Below the pieces are notes generated by a model. The model ran no database searches. It was given only the letters and a program-made list of their open reading frames with translations, and was not told the DNA's origin. A program made the translations under genes and the position numbers. A stretch of DNA of 64,000 nucleotides from Lautropia dentalis (GTDB lineage: Bacteria; Pseudomonadota; Gammaproteobacteria; Burkholderiales; Burkholderiaceae_E). This document shows positions 20,626 through 28,821 of this stretch, in pieces (positions within the stretch are counted from its first letter, which is position 1; every line of letters begins with the position of its first letter). The DNA lies in the NCBI RefSeq assembly GCF_003892345.1, contig NZ_RRUE01000002.1:124001-188000 (forward strand). The letters run 5' to 3'.

Positions 20626-21534
20626 TCAGCGGGTACGGATCGGCATGACCCGCACGCTGCCGGTTTGCAGCGCCTGCCAGTAGATGCGGCACAGCGCTTC
20701 GAGCTGTCGCGCCAGCGAGGCGGCCGCCCGGGGGTTGGGGCCCACGGTGAGCAGGCCATAATGGGCCACCAGGCAGGCATTGCCGTGGCCCAGCGCTTCG
20801 AGGATCATCTGCTGGGCACGTCCGGCACAGGCGGCGTAGCCGCTGGCTTCGGCTTCACCGTCGGCCGCACGTTCGGCAGCGGCACTGGCCGCCTCGCTCC
20901 AGACATCGCTGTCGGCTTCCGGCACGGGCTGGGCGGGCTCACCCGCCCCGGCCAGCGTGGCATAGACATCGGCTGCGCAGCAGTCGATGTGCGTCTGGCC
21001 CGACAGTGCCACCATCGGATGGAAGAACGGAATGCCGTCGAGCTGCACGTCACGACTGCAGGCCAGCGTGGCCGCATAGGGCGAGGCCACCAGCACCACG
21101 GCCCCCGCCTCGGGGCGGTGGGTATAGATGGCCCCGTGCAGCCCTGCCAGGCTGGCCGCATCGAGCGGGTGCCATTCGGGCAGGGAGAGATCGAACGCCG
21201 GCGGCGTGGCGCCGGCACCGGGCCGTTCATCCGTCCCCGCCCCATCGGCCCAGGCATCCGCCCAGACGTCGGACTGGGTATCGGCCAGCGTGCCGGTCAG
21301 CACAGGGTCGGACATCCCTGCCGCCAGCGCGGCACCATCGACGGATGGAGCGGAACAGTCTGCCTGCGCCTGCAGGCACGCACTGGCCGACACCAGCAAC
21401 AGACCATCGGCCGCCGGGCGTGCCCAGCGCATGGAAAGGGTGGCACTGCCCAGCGGGTCGAGGCCCTCGTGCCCCAGGGATACCGCCTGCTGGACCAGCG
21501 CCAGCCGGGCAGCGTTTTCAGAAAATGGGTTCAT
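20626..21534 (-). CDS. Class II aldolase/adducin-like protein with altered metal site
   Basis: A 302-residue protein with the class II aldolase fold: GLHGAIYTHRPEAGAVV, SPYAATLA near residue 151, a GIPFFHPM segment and a C-terminal AHYGLLTVGPN. Active members bind zinc through H-T-H in the sequence VVHTHSP. Here it reads VVLVASP, so Leu148 and Ala150 replace both histidines. Two acidic, low-complexity insertions (around residues 82-110 and 200-235) are also unusual. It may be a non-catalytic member or use another chemistry. It precedes the DUF898-M48 gene by 8 bases and follows Hsp15, so one operon is likely. Confidence 0.75.
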   Translation of the reverse strand: MNPFSENAARLALVQQAVSLGHEGLDPLGSATLSMRWARPAADGLLLVSASACLQAQADCSAPSVDGAALAAGMSDPVLTGTLADTQSDVWADAWADGAGTDERPGAGATPPAFDLSLPEWHPLDAASLAGLHGAIYTHRPEAGAVVLVASPYAATLACSRDVQLDGIPFFHPMVALSGQTHIDCCAADVYATLAGAGEPAQPVPEADSDVWSEAASAAAERAADGEAEASGYAACAGRAQQMILEALGHGNACLVAHYGLLTVGPNPRAAASLARQLEALCRIYWQALQTGSVRVMPIRTR

Positions 21535-21539
21535 GGAAT

Positions 21540-21935
21540 TCAGTCGAGTCGGATCCGGGAGAGTTCACGCCGGTCACGTTTGGAAGGACGGCCATGCAGG
21601 CCCTGGGCCGGCTCGCGTTCGAAGCGGCGACGCTCGGCCGCTGCCTCGCGGGCGGCGACGGATTCGGGCGTTTCCTGATAGAGCGTCTGGGCCACCGGTG
21701 CCGGCCCCCGGACGCTGGACAGCCCCAGCACCACCACCTCGCGCTGCACATCACCGATGCGGATGCGCACACGCTCCTGCCCCTTCAGCAGCCGCGCCAC
21801 CTTCACGCGCTCACCCTCGACCAGCACCCGGCCATTTTCGACGGCATCCTGGGCCAGCGCACGCGTTTTGAAAAAGCGTGCGGCCCACAGCCACTTGTCG
21901 ATCCTGACCGGCGCCGGGCCGGATGCCTCCTTCAT
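21540..21935 (-). CDS. hslR: Ribosome-associated heat shock protein Hsp15 (S4 domain)
   Basis: A 131-residue RNA-binding protein. An S4 domain covers residues about 11-70 ([20 protein letters not shown], then VLVEGERVK), followed by a basic tail rich in Arg and Glu ([18 protein letters not shown]). In E. coli Hsp15 rescues stalled 50S subunits that carry a nascent chain. The size and the opening motif match that family well. Its start overlaps the apt stop by four bases, so the two are translationally coupled. Confidence 0.9.
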   Translation of the reverse strand: MKEASGPAPVRIDKWLWAARFFKTRALAQDAVENGRVLVEGERVKVARLLKGQERVRIRIGDVQREVVVLGLSSVRGPAPVAQTLYQETPESVAAREAAAERRRFEREPAQGLHGRPSKRDRRELSRIRLD

Positions 21936-22477
21936 TGTTCGGTTTCGGAAAAGCGTGCCAGCGCAAACGTGGGCACGCCGGCTTCACGCAATTTGGCCAC
22001 GCCCCCCAGGTCGGGCAGCTCGATGATGGCCGCCGCTTCCACCACCTCGGCGCCCAGCGTGCGCAGCAGCCCGGCCCCTGCCAGCATGGTACCGCCGGTG
22101 GCGATCAGGTCGTCGACCAGCAGGACACGGTCGCCCGCCTTGCAGGCATCGATGTGCACCTCGACGGTGGCCTGGCCGTATTCCAGGTCGTAGGTGGCAG
22201 ACACCGTTTCGAACGGCAGCTTGCCCGCCTTGCGGATGGGCACGAAGCCGACACCCAGCTGATGCGCGATCAGCGGCCCGATGATGAAGCCCCGGGCATC
22301 GATACCGGCCACCAGATTGATACCCGCCTCGGCATAGCGCTCGACCAGGATGCGCGTCATGGCGCGCAGCAGGCGTGGATCCTGCAGCAGCGGTGTGATG
22401 TCACGGAACATCACCCCGGGTTTGGGCCAGTCGGGAATGGTGCGGATATGCCGCTTCAGCTCGTCGAGTTCGGACAT
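21932..22477 (-). CDS. apt: Adenine phosphoribosyltransferase
   Basis: The 181-residue purine salvage enzyme converts adenine and PRPP to AMP. The N-terminus has [18 protein letters not shown]. The PRPP-binding motif reads [13 protein letters not shown], and the flexible loop is [20 protein letters not shown]. All are standard for the family. The ATG at 22477 is chosen because the protein then starts [15 protein letters not shown], as expected; upstream residues in the longer frame are unrelated. It leads a run with hslR. Confidence 0.96.
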   Translation of the reverse strand: MSELDELKRHIRTIPDWPKPGVMFRDITPLLQDPRLLRAMTRILVERYAEAGINLVAGIDARGFIIGPLIAHQLGVGFVPIRKAGKLPFETVSATYDLEYGQATVEVHIDACKAGDRVLLVDDLIATGGTMLAGAGLLRTLGAEVVEAAAIIELPDLGGVAKLREAGVPTFALARFSETEQ

Positions 22478-22649
22478 GGTGTGTGGAAGGTTGTGGGGAA
22501 CGGGAAGCCCGGCCGCAGCAGCACACCGGCGCGAAGCCTCCCACGGACCTGCAGCCGGGCAGGCAGCAACGCCCGCATGACAGCATGGTCCCACCCTCAA
22601 TGATACCGTCCAATACCCGCCGGAAACGCTTCCCGCTACCTTCTTTTTG

Positions 22650-24011
22650 TCACTGCGGCCACGCGGCCTGCTCGGGCCGCATGATCTCCAGCGTGCGCGA
22701 CAGGCGCAGCACACCCAGATCGTCGAAGCGGTGCCCCACCACCTGCAGCCCGATGGGTACCCCGTCGGCCCCATGACGCCAGTTCAGCGACGCCGCCGGA
22801 TGCTCGGCGAAGTTCCACGGGGCCGTGAACACCACGTGCGGCAGCCCCCCGGCCGGGTCGTTGCCGGGCGACAGCGACGTGGCCGCCCACGGCATGACGG
22901 GCGACACCGGCATCAGCAGATAGTCGTAGCCCATCATGGCCTCGTTGATGGCCGCCCGCATGGCCGTGATGTCGCGCCAGGCCTGCATGATCTGCTGCCC
23001 GGTCAGCGCATCGGCACGCTGGCCGGCCCAGTCCGTCACGAAGGACGGCAGGCGCATCCGCTCCTGTTCGCTCATGGCCTGCAGATCCAGGTGCGCATCG
23101 GCTTCCAGCAGGATCTGCACGCTCTCGAACATCTCCGGCGCCAGGAAGCTGTCGATCATCTCCACACTGGCCCCAGCCATCTGCAGCAGGCGTGCCGCCT
23201 CCTGCACCGTCTGGCGAATGACCGGATCCACCGCCGGCCCCAGCCCCATGTCGGTCAGCACCGCCACCGACAGCGACTTCGGACTCAGGCCATCCACCCG
23301 CATCCGGTATTCCAGACTCTCGGGCGGCAGGCTGGTGAAATCGCGGTCATCGGGGCGCACCAGAATGTTCATCAGCGCCGCCGCATCGTGCACGCTGCGC
23401 GTGATGGGCGCCGCCACCCGGCCGGTCGAAGGCTTGCCCAGCGGCACCCGGCCCTGCGTGGGCTTGAAACCGAACACCCCGCAGAAGGCTGCCGGCAGCC
23501 TGGCCGACCCGATGCGGTCGATACCGATGTGCAGCGGCGCATAGCCGGCCGCACAGGCCACCGCCGCCCCGCAGGACGATCCCCCGGACGTGAGTGCCGG
23601 CTGCCACGGGTTCTGCACCAGCCGCCCCTCGATGCAGCGACCGGCCACCAGCGAATCGTGCGCCGCCATCACCGTCTTGCCCAGAATGATGCAGCCCGCT
23701 TCCAGCAGCCGCGCCACCACGGGTGACACGCCCTCGACCTCGTTGGCATACGAGGGTACCGCGATGTCCTCGCGCAGCATCACAGGCACACCATCGAGCG
23801 GTGATTGCGGCGCATGCCGGCGCCAGCGTCGCTCCGACGCCGCCGCACTTTCAAGCGCTGCCTCGCGGCTCAGCACCCGCACCGCCCCCAGCGCGACATC
23901 ACGCCGGGCTGCATAATCGAACAGCGCTTCGGCCACCGTCACCGGCGACACGTCCTGTCTGGCATAGGCAGCGGTCAGTTCCTCGCTGCTTGCCCCTACC
24001 CAGTCTGCCAT
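22650..24011 (-). CDS. Amidase signature family protein lacking the catalytic lysine
   Basis: A 453-residue member of the amidase signature family, related to GatA and nicotinamidase-like amidases. The glycine/serine core is [16 protein letters not shown] (residues 141-156), and the nucleophile serine is kept in [15 protein letters not shown] (Ser169). The first catalytic Lys, normally in GVPVxxKD, is replaced by Arg80 ([12 protein letters not shown]). The Asp-Thr-Gly-Gly before the nucleophile is also altered to Asp-Arg-Ile-Gly. The usual hydrolysis of amides may therefore be weak or lost. The start at 24011 gives [12 protein letters not shown]. It stands alone, on the same strand as its neighbours. 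Confidence 0.82.
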   Translation of the reverse strand: MADWVGASSEELTAAYARQDVSPVTVAEALFDYAARRDVALGAVRVLSREAALESAAASERRWRRHAPQSPLDGVPVMLREDIAVPSYANEVEGVSPVVARLLEAGCIILGKTVMAAHDSLVAGRCIEGRLVQNPWQPALTSGGSSCGAAVACAAGYAPLHIGIDRIGSARLPAAFCGVFGFKPTQGRVPLGKPSTGRVAAPITRSVHDAAALMNILVRPDDRDFTSLPPESLEYRMRVDGLSPKSLSVAVLTDMGLGPAVDPVIRQTVQEAARLLQMAGASVEMIDSFLAPEMFESVQILLEADAHLDLQAMSEQERMRLPSFVTDWAGQRADALTGQQIMQAWRDITAMRAAINEAMMGYDYLLMPVSPVMPWAATSLSPGNDPAGGLPHVVFTAPWNFAEHPAASLNWRHGADGVPIGLQVVGHRFDDLGVLRLSRTLEIMRPEQAAWPQ

Positions 24012-24196
24012 GATTCCTTCCCTGTCTGCGGCCGGCAGGTCGTGCCTGCGCGGCCATGTGCGGTGTGGGGCATATTCACCCACCCATGGCAGGCACTGTA
24101 GAAGGAAGAAATGCACGGGCCTGCCGCGCACTGACCGGCAGGCAGCCGCGGCCGATCAGTGACGGCGCGGCATGGATGCATGGCACACCGGGTACG

Positions 24197-25285
24197 TCAC
24201 CCCAAGTGAGTGGCGATGACCTCTCGCACCAGTGCCTCGTCGGCGCGGGTGGTGGCAGCCTTGCCCAGACCGTCGAGCACCACGAACACCGGTGTCCCCC
24301 GGTCGGCCTTCTTGTCGATGGACATGTAGCGCAGATAATCGTCCACCGGCCACTGCGGTGCCTTCACCGGCAGGCCGGCCGCCTCGATGGCCTGCACCAG
24401 CACCGCCATGTCGGTGGCCGGCATCCTGCCCAGCCGCACCGACAGATCGGCCGCCATCACCATGCCGGCCGCCACCGCCTCGCCATGCAGCCACTTGCCG
24501 TAGCCTGCCCCCACCTCCACGGCATGGCCGAAGGTATGGCCAAAATTCAGGTGTGCCCGCACACCGGCCTCACGCTCGTCGGCTGCCACCACCCCGGCCT
24601 TGATGCGCATCGACACGAGGATGGCGCGCGCCAGCGCATCGGGATCGCAGGCCAGCAGCGCCGGCATGTCGGCCGCCACCTGTTCCAGATAGGTCCGGTC
24701 CGCAATGGCACCGTGCTTGATCACCTCGGCCAGACCGGCCGCCAGCTCGCGTGGAGGCAACGTCCTGAGCACGCCGGTGTCGGCCACCACCAGCCGCGGC
24801 TGGTGGAACGCCCCCACCATGTTCTTGCCCCGGCGATGATTGATGCCCGTCTTGCCCCCCACCGACGAATCCACCTGTGCCAGCAGGCTGGTGGGCACCT
24901 GCACGAAATCGATGCCCCGCTGGAAACTGGCGGCCGCAAACCCGGCCAGGTCCCCCACCACACCCCCGCCCAGCGCCACCACCAGGCTCTTGCGGTCCAG
25001 ATGGGCCTCCAGCATGCGGTCGTGAATGGCATCGAGCTGTTCCCAGCACTTGCTGGACTCGCCCGCCGGCACCACGATGCGCACCACCTGATGCGCCACC
25101 GGCGCCAGCAGCAGCTCCACCTGATGACCATAGAGCGGATCCACATTGCTGTCGGACACGATGGCCACCGAGCGCCCCTTCGCCACAGCCTGGAAGGCCG
25201 GATTGGCTTCCAGCAGGCCATGGCCCACCTGGATGTCGTAACTGCGGGCGCCGAGATCGACGGTGAGAATCTGGGGATCGGACAT
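24197..25285 (-). CDS. aroB: 3-dehydroquinate synthase
   Basis: The 362-residue second enzyme of the shikimate pathway, which converts DAHP to 3-dehydroquinate with NAD and a divalent metal. Family landmarks: GGGVVGDLAGFAAASFQRG near residue 98, the substrate loop PTSLLAQVDSSVGGKTGINH, and metal-site residues in LNFGHTFGHAVE and HGEAVAAGM. The ATG at 25285 gives MSDPQILTVDLG and the family length. It follows aroK by 99 bases on the same strand, the normal order in proteobacteria. Confidence 0.97.
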   Translation of the reverse strand: MSDPQILTVDLGARSYDIQVGHGLLEANPAFQAVAKGRSVAIVSDSNVDPLYGHQVELLLAPVAHQVVRIVVPAGESSKCWEQLDAIHDRMLEAHLDRKSLVVALGGGVVGDLAGFAAASFQRGIDFVQVPTSLLAQVDSSVGGKTGINHRRGKNMVGAFHQPRLVVADTGVLRTLPPRELAAGLAEVIKHGAIADRTYLEQVAADMPALLACDPDALARAILVSMRIKAGVVAADEREAGVRAHLNFGHTFGHAVEVGAGYGKWLHGEAVAAGMVMAADLSVRLGRMPATDMAVLVQAIEAAGLPVKAPQWPVDDYLRYMSIDKKADRGTPVFVVLDGLGKAATTRADEALVREVIATHLG

Positions 25286-25384
25286 GGCAGAAGTCAGACG
25301 GGAGAAGAAAGGAGCAAAGGAGCGGCGGAAAGGGTCATACCTTCCCGGAAAGGAAATACACCGCCACGGCACGGAAGCGGATCG

Positions 25385-25960
25385 TCACGGCACAGCGGAC
25401 ACACCGGGCGGAGACGCTGCCGGGGGAGCAGACGGTGGCTCCACGTGGCCGGCCAGCAGCTTCACGATGACATCGACGATCTGGTCGATGGGCTGGCGGC
25501 TGGTGGTGACCACATGATGGGCCACCGCGTGATAGAGCGGCTCGCGGTCGGCCGTGAGCTTCTGGATGCGCTCACGCGGGTTGGCCGTGCGCAGCAGTGG
25601 CCGGTTGCGGTCGCGTCGCAGCCGCTGCCACAGATCGGACGCCGACGCCTGCAGATAGATGACGCGGCCCCGGGCATGCAGCATCTGCCGGTTCGCCTCG
25701 GACAGTACCGCGCCACCGCCCGTGGCCAGTACCAGCCCGGACCGCAGCGTCAGCTCGTCCAGCAGCATGCTTTCGCGCCGGCGAAAGCCGGCCTCGCCTT
25801 CCAGCTCGAAGATGGTTGGCACGCTCACGCCCAGGCGCTCTTCCAGCTCGCGGTCGGCGTCGATGAAGGCACGATCCAGCCGCCGTGCCAGTCTCACCCC
25901 TACGGTCGACTTGCCAGCGCCCATCATGCCCACCAGGAATATCGAATACGGGGGGCTCAT
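25385..25960 (-). CDS. aroK: Shikimate kinase
   Basis: The 191-residue enzyme phosphorylates shikimate in aromatic amino-acid synthesis. The P-loop is GMMGAGKSTVG near residue 11; the shikimate site shows DADRELEE, FRRRE and LATGGGAV, and the lid has RNRPLL. A proline/alanine-rich tail of about 25 residues (PPSAPPAASPPG) is longer than in most homologs. The ATG at 25960 gives MSPPYSIFLVGMMG. In most betaproteobacteria aroK lies directly after pilQ; here an accessory island separates the two. Confidence 0.96.
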   Translation of the reverse strand: MSPPYSIFLVGMMGAGKSTVGVRLARRLDRAFIDADRELEERLGVSVPTIFELEGEAGFRRRESMLLDELTLRSGLVLATGGGAVLSEANRQMLHARGRVIYLQASASDLWQRLRRDRNRPLLRTANPRERIQKLTADREPLYHAVAHHVVTTSRQPIDQIVDVIVKLLAGHVEPPSAPPAASPPGVSAVP

Positions 25961-26016
25961 GGCGCCTAAAGGTACCAGAAAGCGGGCGGGGTGTCGGGGT
26001 GCAGGTTCTGGGGGGG

Positions 26017-27195
26017 TCACTGCAGACGGAAGACCTCGTCCAGCGACTGGGCCGTCAGAAGGCGCAGGCTCCAGTGGCGCAGTTCCTCCTGGCTGGCACC
26101 AGCGAGACGCTTCGATGTTTCGTCGTCCAGCGGACCGAAGCGCTCAGCCAGCATGTCGGCCAGCATCCGGGCCACCCCCTGTTGCGCGCCCTCCTGCATG
26201 AGCGCCGGGCGCAATTCCTGCATGAGCGCCGGCCGCAGCTCCTGCCGCAACTCCTGCTTCAGCCCGGGAATCAGCTGCTGGCGCAGCATGGGCTCCAGCT
26301 CTTTCGTGAGATTCTCCCTGAGGTGTTCCACCAAACCTGCCATGTGCGTTTTCTCCGAAGGGTAAAGCTGCTGATACAGGCGAAACTCATCATCGCCCAG
26401 ATGAAGGTAACTGGCAATGAACCCCTCGAAGAGGTTCTGCTTCTCCGGGTCGGACTCCAGTTCCAGCAGACCGTTGACAGCATGCGCGTACACCCGCACC
26501 CGCGACAGCGGATCGGACGGGTAGCCCATGCAGACCGACAGGATGCGGGCCACCACATTGGGATGCGCCGCAAAGTCTGCGGCCTTCAGGCGGGGCAGCT
26601 CCACGGTCCGGAAGCGAAAGCGCACCGTCCAGTCACTGTCCGCCTGCAGGCAGAACTCGCTTCTGATTCTGCCACGCCTGAGAAAGATCACAACCACCGC
26701 GGCCCGTTCGATCTTCTCGGCCAGCGCCAGACCGGTGGTGTAATGCAGCAGCCGCAGCGGCGAGAAACGCGAGGGCACGCTCTCCTCCTCGAACAGCACC
26801 ACCATGTCCTCGCGCTCGCCGCCGGGCCACGAGACACGCAGTGGCGTGTCCATCTCGAAGAAGCGATCACCCAGGCGCCGCTTGGGCAGCTCCTGGCGCA
26901 GCGGACGGACGGTGAAGTTGCCGTCCAGCGTGAAGCCCTCCTCCGGCAGGAAGAAGGCCAGTGCCTCCCGGGGACAGGCAAGGATCAGGTTCTTGAAGTT
27001 CTGGTCGTGGCTGGGGTGCGGCGGCGGCTCTCCGCCGGGACACGGGGAGGCGTGGACGGCATCTGGAACAGGGCTGGCATCGGGGATATGGCCTGCATCG
27101 GCAACATGGCCGGCATCACCACCCGGTGTGCGCTCAGCCAGAGGCTCGCCCGGAGGCGGATTGCTGCGGTTGTCTGGTTCATCACTGGCGTTCAT
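26017..27195 (-). CDS. Rpn/YhgA-like putative nuclease-transposase with C-terminal DUF4351
   Basis: A 392-residue protein. After a low-complexity N-terminus (GHVADAGHIPDASPVPDA) comes HDQNFKNLI and a PD-(D/E)XK-like core: GEREDMVVLFEEESVPSRF followed by LRLLHYTTGLA, as in Rpn family proteins. The C-terminus (RFGPLDDETSKRLAGASQEE) is a DUF4351 domain. Between them is a helical Gln/Glu/Leu-rich stretch with the short repeat QELRPALMQELRPALMQE. Rpn proteins promote recombination in E. coli; this one may act similarly or be a relic of a mobile element. No inverted repeats that would define an element were seen. Start is uncertain: no clear ribosome site at 27195. Confidence 0.75.
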   Translation of the reverse strand: MNASDEPDNRSNPPPGEPLAERTPGGDAGHVADAGHIPDASPVPDAVHASPCPGGEPPPHPSHDQNFKNLILACPREALAFFLPEEGFTLDGNFTVRPLRQELPKRRLGDRFFEMDTPLRVSWPGGEREDMVVLFEEESVPSRFSPLRLLHYTTGLALAEKIERAAVVVIFLRRGRIRSEFCLQADSDWTVRFRFRTVELPRLKAADFAAHPNVVARILSVCMGYPSDPLSRVRVYAHAVNGLLELESDPEKQNLFEGFIASYLHLGDDEFRLYQQLYPSEKTHMAGLVEHLRENLTKELEPMLRQQLIPGLKQELRQELRPALMQELRPALMQEGAQQGVARMLADMLAERFGPLDDETSKRLAGASQEELRHWSLRLLTAQSLDEVFRLQ

Positions 27196-27363
27196 CGTGA
27201 AAGCCCGAAAGCTGGGATTCGGGCATTTCAGCAGGGCAGGTCAGCGCTGGCGTGCGACAAATGCACGGGGTGGACGGACGACCTAGGCCAGATGGACGAT
27301 CAGCCTCGGGCATGCGCAGCGCCGGGCTGCTGCCAAACGACGGCAGACAACCTTAACCCCAGA

Positions 27364-27392
27364 TTGACCCGTACGGCTCCCAGCCGCACAAT
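27364..27392 (+). promoter_or_regulatory. Likely promoter of the DUF1778 gene
   Basis: A -35 box TTGACC (27364-27369) is followed after 17 bases by CACAAT (27387-27392). It lies 66 bases ahead of the antitoxin start, which also has a GGGAG ribosome site. Confidence 0.5.
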
Positions 27393-27457
27393 GAATCCCA
27401 GCAGGAACCTCGTCCAGTCGAGGGCAGACGCAGATCATCGCTGGGAGCATTTTCATC

Positions 27458-27760
27458 ATGACCGCCATTACCTCTGCCAAGCCAGCCCCCAAGGCTTCTG
27501 CGCGACTCGAAGCACGCATAAGCGCCGATCTGCACGCCATGCTCAAACGCGCAGCCGAACTGCAGGGACGCACGATGACCGATTTTGTCGTGTCAGCCGT
27601 GCAGACCGCAGCCCTGCAGGCCATCGACCAGCAGGAAGTGATTCGCCTGTCCCTGACTGATCAGGAACGCTTTGCCGACGCGCTGCTTTCGCCTCCCGCG
27701 GCTCCCCCTGCCCTGCGGCGTGCGCTGGACCGTCATGACGACCTGCTGCGTTCCGAATGA
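27458..27760 (+). CDS. DUF1778 (TacA-like) ribbon-helix-helix antitoxin without a toxin
   Basis: A 100-residue protein with the DUF1778 pattern: ARLEARISADLHAMLKRAAE, then GRTMTDFVVSAVQTAA, and a C-terminal toxin-binding tail (LSLTDQERFADALLSPP). In TacAT modules it binds DNA and neutralises a GNAT acetyltransferase that blocks charged tRNAs. The toxin gene should follow with a short overlap. An ATG does overlap the stop (ATGA at 27757), but that frame ends after 54 codons and has no GNAT sequence. The gene is therefore an orphan or remnant partner. It may regulate itself through the promoter upstream. Confidence 0.85.
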   Translation: MTAITSAKPAPKASARLEARISADLHAMLKRAAELQGRTMTDFVVSAVQTAALQAIDQQEVIRLSLTDQERFADALLSPPAAPPALRRALDRHDDLLRSE

Positions 27761-27859
27761 TGGACGCGCCATTTCTGGTTTCGACAGCACTGCCGTCATC
27801 CATGAGACGCCACCTATTGACTTTCGCAGTGACATCCCACACAATAGTGACTGTATCCC

Positions 27860-27963
27860 CTCACGAACCTCGGTTCGTGAGTGCGGCCTCCGTCAGGAGG
27901 CCAGCATCCCTACCCCCCTGAAGGCTTCGGCCTTTAGGCGCGAGGCCCCCGCAAGGGGGCTTC
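27860..27963 (+). ncRNA. Cluster of four tetraloop hairpins, possible structured RNA
   Basis: Four stems lie one after another, each with a 4-base loop. They are 27860-27868/27873-27881 (loop CTCG), 27885-27891/27896-27902 (loop GTCA), 27921-27925/27930-27934 (a classic C-TTCG-G tetraloop) and 27942-27950/27955-27963 (loop GCAA). All stems are perfect except one G-T pair in the last. The cluster ends 19 bases before the NYN gene. It may be a leader structure, an attenuator or an independent RNA. No known RNA family is recognised. Confidence 0.5.
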
Positions 27964-27982
27964 TGCATTTCTGGAACATGAA

Positions 27983-28621
27983 ATGGCCGCAAAGAAGCCC
28001 AGAACCAGTGTTTACATCGACGGGTTCAACCTGTATTACGGCGCTCTGAAAGGGACTCCTTTCAAATGGCTGGATCTCAGGGCTCTGTGCCAAGCCTATC
28101 TGCCCAATAACGATATAGATCACATCAAGTATTTTACTGCACGCATCAGCGCCCGGCCCAACGATCCGTTGCAGCCAGCCCGCCAGCAGGCCTATCTGCG
28201 CGCCCTCTCGACAATTCCTGTTGTGGACATCATCTATGGGCACTACCTGTCCCACAAGGTGAAAGCAAGACTTGCAAACCCGGAACCAGGAAAAAATCCA
28301 TACGTTGACATCATCAAGACGGAAGAGAAGGGCTCGGACGTCAACTTGGCAGCCCACCTGCTGCATGACGCACATCTTGATCGTTTCGACATTGCTGTCG
28401 TCGTGTCCAACGACTCCGACCTGCTGGAGCCCATCAAACTGGCAAGAGGCGAACTGGGTAAATCAGTGGGCATTCTCAACCCACAAAAGAAACCCAGCCG
28501 CGCCATCGTTCCTCACGTGGATTTTATCAAGCAGATCCGCCCAGGCGCACTGGAAGCTTGTCAACTCCCTGAATCGATCAGCGACGAACATGGCGTCGTC
28601 AGAAAACCGCAAGACTGGTAG
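27983..28621 (+). CDS. NYN domain (PIN-like) ribonuclease-type protein
   Basis: A 212-residue protein of the NYN/LabA-like DUF88 family, predicted RNases with a PIN-like fold. The acidic active-site positions are visible: Asp in VYIDGFNLYYG near residue 13, Asp in EEKGSDVNLAAHLL near residue 118, and the DSD of VVVSNDSDLLEPI near residue 142. The ribosome site is weak (GGAA, 10 bases away). The hairpin cluster directly upstream would form its 5' leader. Its base composition is less GC-rich than its neighbours, which fits transfer. Similar proteins occur beside mobile or defence genes; the target here is unknown. Confidence 0.87.
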   Translation: MAAKKPRTSVYIDGFNLYYGALKGTPFKWLDLRALCQAYLPNNDIDHIKYFTARISARPNDPLQPARQQAYLRALSTIPVVDIIYGHYLSHKVKARLANPEPGKNPYVDIIKTEEKGSDVNLAAHLLHDAHLDRFDIAVVVSNDSDLLEPIKLARGELGKSVGILNPQKKPSRAIVPHVDFIKQIRPGALEACQLPESISDEHGVVRKPQDW

Positions 28622-28738
28622 GCCTGAACATTGATTCAGGCTCACAGGATCGGCTTCGAGGCACTTGCCTGGTAGAAAAGCTCATGCAGTCACCAAGGCC
28701 GCCGGAAAACCAAACCTGACTTCGGTCTCCTGCAAGCA

Positions 28739-28762
28739 AAAAGCGGCCACCCGGCCGCTTTT
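28739..28762. terminator. Bidirectional terminator between the NYN gene and pilQ
   Basis: A perfect 10-bp stem AAAAGCGGCC/GGCCGCTTTT (28739-28748 with 28753-28762, loop ACCC) has A and T runs on both flanks. It can stop transcripts from the NYN gene and from the convergent pil operon. Confidence 0.9.
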
Positions 28763-28821
28763 TGCTTTCCCGGAAGAACCGCCCCACCAGGCGCGGCCCT
28801 TCCTTTCAGGCGGGCATCAGC

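Noticed and set aside
27757-27921. 54-codon frame overlapping the antitoxin stop as a toxin gene
   Set aside because: No GNAT features and too short; it enters the hairpin cluster.
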